A model generated the notes under the pieces. The model did no database searches and was not told the DNA's origin. It saw only the letters and a list, made by a program, of their open reading frames with translations. Below are positions 59,640-64,000 of a stretch of 64,000 nt of DNA, piece after piece; the stretch's first letter is position 1, and the number at the start of each line of letters is the position of its first letter. Location of the stretch: assembly GCA_029582155.1 (NCBI GenBank), contig CM055901.1, positions 5,684,874 to 5,748,873 on the forward strand, given 5' to 3'. Made by a program: the position numbers and the translations under genes. Origin of the DNA: Panopea generosa. Lineage: Eukaryota > Mollusca > Bivalvia > Adapedonta > Hiatellidae.

Positions 59640-62105
59640 GAGAGTAGGACAGGTAGAGACAGGGTAGAATATGATAGGTAGAGACGGGATATAATATGAA
59701 AGGAAGAGACGGGATATAATATGATAGGTAGAGACGGGATAGAATATGATAGGTAGAGACGGGATATAATATGATAGGTAGATACGGATATAATATGATA
59801 GGTAGGAACGGGATATGACATGATAAGTAAAGACGGGATATAATATGATAGGTAGAGACGGGATAGAATATGATAGGTAAGGGACCGGATATAATATGAA
59901 AGGAAGAGACGGGATATAATATGATAGGTAGAGACGGGATAGAATATGATAGGTAGAGACGGGATATAATATGATAAGTAGATACGGATATAATATGATA
60001 GGTAGGAACGGGATATGACATGATAGATAGAGACGGGATATAATATGATAGATAGAGACGGGATAGAATATGATAGGTAAGGGACCGGATATAATATGAT
60101 AGATAAAGACGGGATATAATATGATAGGTAGGCACGGTATATGATATGATAGGTAGAGACGGGATATAATATAATAGGTAGAAACGGTATATAATATGAT
60201 AGGTATGGACGGGATATAATAGGATAGGTAAAGACTGGATAGAATATGATAGGTAAAGACGGGATAGAATATTATAGGTAGAGATGGGATAGAATATGAT
60301 AGGTAAAGACGGGATATAATATGGGAGGTCAGAACGGGATAGAATATTATAGTTAAAGACGGGATAGAATATGATAGGTAAAGACGGGATATAATTTAAT
60401 AAGTAGTGACGGGATATAATATGATAGGTAGAGACTGGATATAATATGAAATGTAGAGACGGGATATAATATGATAGGTAGAGACGGGATAGAATATGAT
60501 AGGTAGAGACGGGATATAATATGATAGGTAGAGAAGGGATATAATATGATAGGTAGGAACGAGATATGATATGATTAGTAGAGACGGGATATAATATGAT
60601 AGAGTTGGGATAGAGTAAGACAGGTAGAGACAGGGTAGAATATGATAGGAAGAGACGGGCTATAATATAAAAGTAGAGACGGGATATAATATGAAAGGAA
60701 GAGACGGGATAGAATATGATAGGTAGAGACGGGATATAATATGATAGGTAGATACGGGATATAATATGATAGGTAGGAACGAGATATGATATGATTAGTA
60801 GAGACGGGATATAATATGATAGAGTTGGGATAGAGTAAGACAGGTAGAGACAGGGTAGAATATGATAGGAAGAGACGGGCTATAATATAAAAGTAGAGAC
60901 GGGATATAATATGATAGGTAGATACGGGATATAATATGTTAGGTTTTAACGTGATATGATATGATAGGTAGAGACGGGATATAATTTGATAGGTACAGAC
61001 GGGATAGAATATGATAGGTAGGGACCGGATATAATATGATAGATAAAGACGGGATATAATATGATAGGTAGGTACGGGATATGATATGATAGGTAGAGAC
61101 GGGATATAATATGATAGGTAGAGACGGGATATAATATGATAGGTAGGGACGGGATATGAAATGATAGGTAGAGACGGGATATATTATGATAGGTAGAGAC
61201 GGGATAGAATATGATAGGTAGAGACGGGATATAATATGATAGGTAGATACGGATATAATATGATAGGTAGGGACGGGATATGACATGATAGGTAGAGACG
61301 GGATATAATATGATAGGTAGAGACGGGATAGAATATGATAGGTAAGGGACCGGATATAATATGATAGATAAAGACGGGATATAATATGATAGGTAGACAT
61401 GGTATATGATATGATAGGTAGAGACGGGATATAATATGTTAGGTAGAGACGGGATATAATATGATAGGTAGAAACGGGATATAATATTATAGGTATGGGC
61501 GGGATATAATAGGATAGGTAAAGACTGGATAGAATAGGATAGGTAAAGACGGGATAGAATATTATAGGTAGAGATGGGATAGAATATGATAGGTAAAGAC
61601 GGGCTATAATATAATAGGTAGTGACGGGAAAGAATATGATAGGTAGATACGGGATATAATATGATAGGTAGGGACGGGATAATATATGATAGGTAGAGAC
61701 GGGATATGATATGATAGGTAGATACGGGATATAATATGATAGGTAGGGACGGGATAATATATGATAGGTAGAGACGGGATATAATATGATAGGTAAAGAC
61801 GGTATAGAATATGATAGGTAGAGAAGGGATATAATATGATATAGGATGGATGGGATATGATATGATAGGTAGAGAAGGGATATAATATGATAGGTAGAGA
61901 CGGAATATCATATGATAGGTAGTGACGGGATATGATATGATATGATATGATATGATAGATAGAGATGGGATATAATATGATAGGTAAAGACGGAATAAAA
62001 TATGATAGGTATAGACGGGATAGAATAGTATAGGTAGATACGGGATAGAATATGATAGGTAGTGACGGGATAGAATATGATAAGTAGAGACTGAATAGAA
62101 AGTGC
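59640..62105 (+). repeat. 25-bp satellite, about 98 units
   Basis: Unit GGGATATAATATGATAGGTA then GAGAC, with variants (AGAATATG, GGAAC, TACGG). Blocks of several hundred bases recur, for example 60581-60680 and 60785-60900, and stretches near 59890-60140 resembling 61200-61400. Minus-strand frames of up to 399 codons, repeating every 25 residues, are artefacts of the array. Confidence 0.95.
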
Positions 62106-63000
62106 AAACAAAATATATGTGTTTAAGATAAGGCTTGAAACACAAACGCCCTGTCTTTTATACCAGTGGGCGCGTAAACAAAGCAAAAAGATACAATAGG
62201 AATTTTTGGAACTTATAACGTTTTAGTTGTAATCATCTGTCCGCTTACAGCGGACCAATCATTGTATAAAAAAACTACACTTGATGAATGAATCAGTTTG
62301 AATTATTTGCTATTTACATGAATGTTTCTTGGGAGCAGACTAAATCTAACGTCCGTATGGGAAATCATCCCATTGGCGTCATCACTGAACGCTGTCCAAC
62401 AACTGGAATTGAATTCCTCAGTGATATAACTTTTCTTGTGAAAACATTTTTTTTTTCATTTGCATCTAGAGCCAAGATGTATTCCTGACCATAGACAAAT
62501 AGTTTATTATGGTGTGTGGAATCTAAACCGTCAGACGATATAGCTTGACGCCGGGTGCGTAAGGATTTAAAGCCGTATTGAATATGTAAAGGCCTTATAC
62601 GGATGTAATGGAGGCGGCCAGGTTTTTGCCTTTCACGATTGAAATTAAGATGACCTTTTCAGCCAAACGATAGAGGGATGCTCTTTATTAATAACTAAGT
62701 GAGTATAAGTATCTGTTTAAGTAAGGTTTAGTAAGATGACATTACGATATAAACTGTGTATATTGGAAAATTTAAGAATGTAATAAAATGTTGATTTGTT
62801 TTCTAAAATTATAGTGTATTCCTTTTCTTATATACCTACGAGTTTAATTTTAAATGATTTACAATTTACATTGATGTACAGGGATGCTGTCATAAAATTT
62901 GCACAATCATATAGATAAATATGACTGTGTACCAAGTGAGCTCCATTTTTGGTGAATTCATGTCATTAATGAATTCCATTTCTTTACATCATGTATTTGT
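62106..63000. other. No gene recognised
   Basis: Mixed sequence with one short plus frame (62288-62488). GGACCAATCATTGTATAAAA at about 62252 looks promoter-like, but nothing downstream supports a gene. Confidence 0.45.
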
Positions 63001-63003
63001 TTA

Positions 63004-63240
63004 AGGGTCCTCTGTGGCCGAGTGGTCTAAGGTGCTGTTTCAAGATCTCTCACATGCTAAGGTCGTAGGTTCCAGTCCCGCTCTCTCCAAAAATTTTATG
63101 TGAGAAAATTTCCAGAAGTATTTGTTTAGGCGCGTCAAATACACAGTGAACACTATGACATGTAAGTACAAAATATAAGAATACTAAGCTGGCATGTGAT
63201 ACAATGTTTGTTAATGCCTTGCATTTTAAGAAAAAAAACA
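63004..63240 (+). mobile_element. tRNA-Leu-headed SINE
   Basis: GGCCGAGTGGTCTAAGGTGC and GGTCGTAGGTTCCAGTCCCG form a tRNA-Leu-like head. The acceptor ends do not pair, and a body (GTGAGAAAATTTCCAG) shared with 3489-3735 follows. The right boundary is uncertain. Confidence 0.72.
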
Positions 63241-63352
63241 TATTTTAATGTACCCTTATATAATAACTTACTCATAATGAAGTCAAAACATCACCAACTC
63301 GATTTCCGTAAATACCGTATCAAACCCTACTGTCATTAAAGTGAACATGTGT

Positions 63353-63595
63353 CTTCCACGGCCGAGTGGTCTAAGGTGCCGTCTCAAGATCTTCCACTCT
63401 TAGGTCGTAGGTTCGAGTCCCGCTCGCTCCTATATTCATAACAAATTAACTCTGAGGTTGTCCTTTACCAAAAATACTGGATATGCCATATTTAATTTGC
63501 AAACGGCATTACGTACCCACCACCACCCATCTACATCCACCCGAAGGCGGGGGTCATCATGTAAAGATGATTGGAAATAAAGTATAGTTTTAGTC
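63353..63595 (+). mobile_element. tRNA-Leu-headed SINE, another copy
   Basis: Head CGGCCGAGTGGTCTAAGGTG, then TAGGTCGTAGGTTCGAGTCC. The body includes GGATATGCCATATTTAATTT and CGGCATTACG, matching the copy at 3489. Confidence 0.75.
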
Positions 63596-63599
63596 AAAG

Positions 63600-63790
63600 C
63601 GGGGCGATAGTGTAATGGATAGAGTGTTAGCCGCTCACGCCAGAGGTTGTGGGTTCGATCCGCTGATCGACCCGATGCCTATCATAAGACAACACTCAGT
63701 ACTGGTTCTACCCAGGAAGCGGACTCGAGAGCGTTTCATATAAGCTCTGAGCTTTCATCGCAATCAAACTAAAATAAATTAGTATAAACT
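63600..63790 (+). mobile_element. tRNA-derived SINE of a third family
   Basis: The head starts GGGGCGATAGTGTAATGGAT and has GTGGGTTCGATCCGC. The acceptor arms GGGGCGA and TCGACCC pair at six of seven positions, so the source tRNA is recent, but a base is missing in the T-arm. The body CAGTACTGGTTCTACCCAGG.. is shared with 30717-30885 and ends in ATAAATTAGTATAAAC. Confidence 0.8.
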
Positions 63791-63864
63791 GAACTATTAA
63801 TATAACAAAAAGGCATGCAGACTTACATATTATATATTGATATACATGGGTTTTTTTAGATGCA

Positions 63865-64000
63865 TATACAGTAAAATCTTTCTTAAGCAGCCAGTAATGG
63901 GAAGTAGCAAAAGTGACCTCTTAAGGCAGGTTGTTACTTAATACAGGTCAGTTTGCTCTGAAAGTATGGTAATAGGAAATAGCCAATGTGGTTGCTTAAG
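63865..64000. mobile_element. MITE-like element of the 184-bp family, cut by the window edge
   Basis: Begins TATACAGTAAAATC..TTCTTAAGCAGCC and follows the copies at 775 and 1318 through TTGCTTAAG at the last base. The right terminal repeat lies beyond the window. Confidence 0.72.

Noticed and set aside
59284-62186. Minus-strand frames up to 399 codons with YHIISRLYLSYYIPSLP-type repeats
   Set aside because: They follow exactly from the 25-bp array (25-residue period) and overlap one another in several frames.
63004-63680. Functional tRNA genes
   Set aside because: A- and B-box-like motifs are present, but acceptor or T-stems are defective and each head continues into a SINE body shared with other copies.

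Overview
This is a eukaryotic (metazoan) nuclear window: AT-rich, intron-rich and packed with tandem repeats, LINE fragments and tRNA-derived SINEs. The repeat types and the gene structure suggest a lophotrochozoan, most likely a bivalve mollusc; that is inference, because no sequence here fixes the species.

The only host genes I can support are two tandem + strand paralogues of the organic solute transporter alpha subunit (Ostalpha, SLC51A family; 7 transmembrane segments, poly-Cys motif). Copy 1 has exons from 3102 to 14177; its first coding exon was not found. Copy 2 runs from 32979 to 46739 and can be assembled from seven coding exons into a complete 325-codon frame. The last six exons have identical lengths in both copies (164, 74, 162, 112, 253 and 161 nt) and identical intron phases. 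In both, the stop codon is the first triplet of an eighth exon. No Ostbeta partner gene was recognised here.

The duplicated segment reaches past the genes. Each copy is followed by the same two tandem-array families in the same order: a 64-bp or 38-bp family, then a 24-bp family. A similar AT-rich tail follows them, ending near 17570 for copy 1 and near 54930 for copy 2. Inside the genes, homologous introns have gained different arrays: 53-bp, 30-bp and 33-bp units in copy 1, and 70-bp, 43-bp, 23-bp, 42-bp and 40-bp units in copy 2. Tandem arrays make up roughly 40% of the window.

Between the genes (17.6-33 kb) lies a transposon graveyard, mostly on the minus strand. It holds an RT fragment of an L1-like or Jockey-like LINE (17.6-19.3 kb) and a 5.16-kb block bounded by about 123-bp inverted repeats (20571-25726). 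That block contains a second LINE fragment with a third LINE nested inside it. Further on are an ORF1 plus endonuclease LINE piece (27.0-29.4 kb), SINEs and two copies of a roughly 465-bp MITE-like element.

The right flank (55-64 kb) has a 61-bp satellite that appears to have grown inside the RT region of a CR1-like LINE, that LINE's 3' end with a GAA tail, a 2.5-kb array of 25-bp units, and a cluster of three tRNA-headed SINEs. I found no CRISPR array, no rRNA and no tRNA gene that looks functional.
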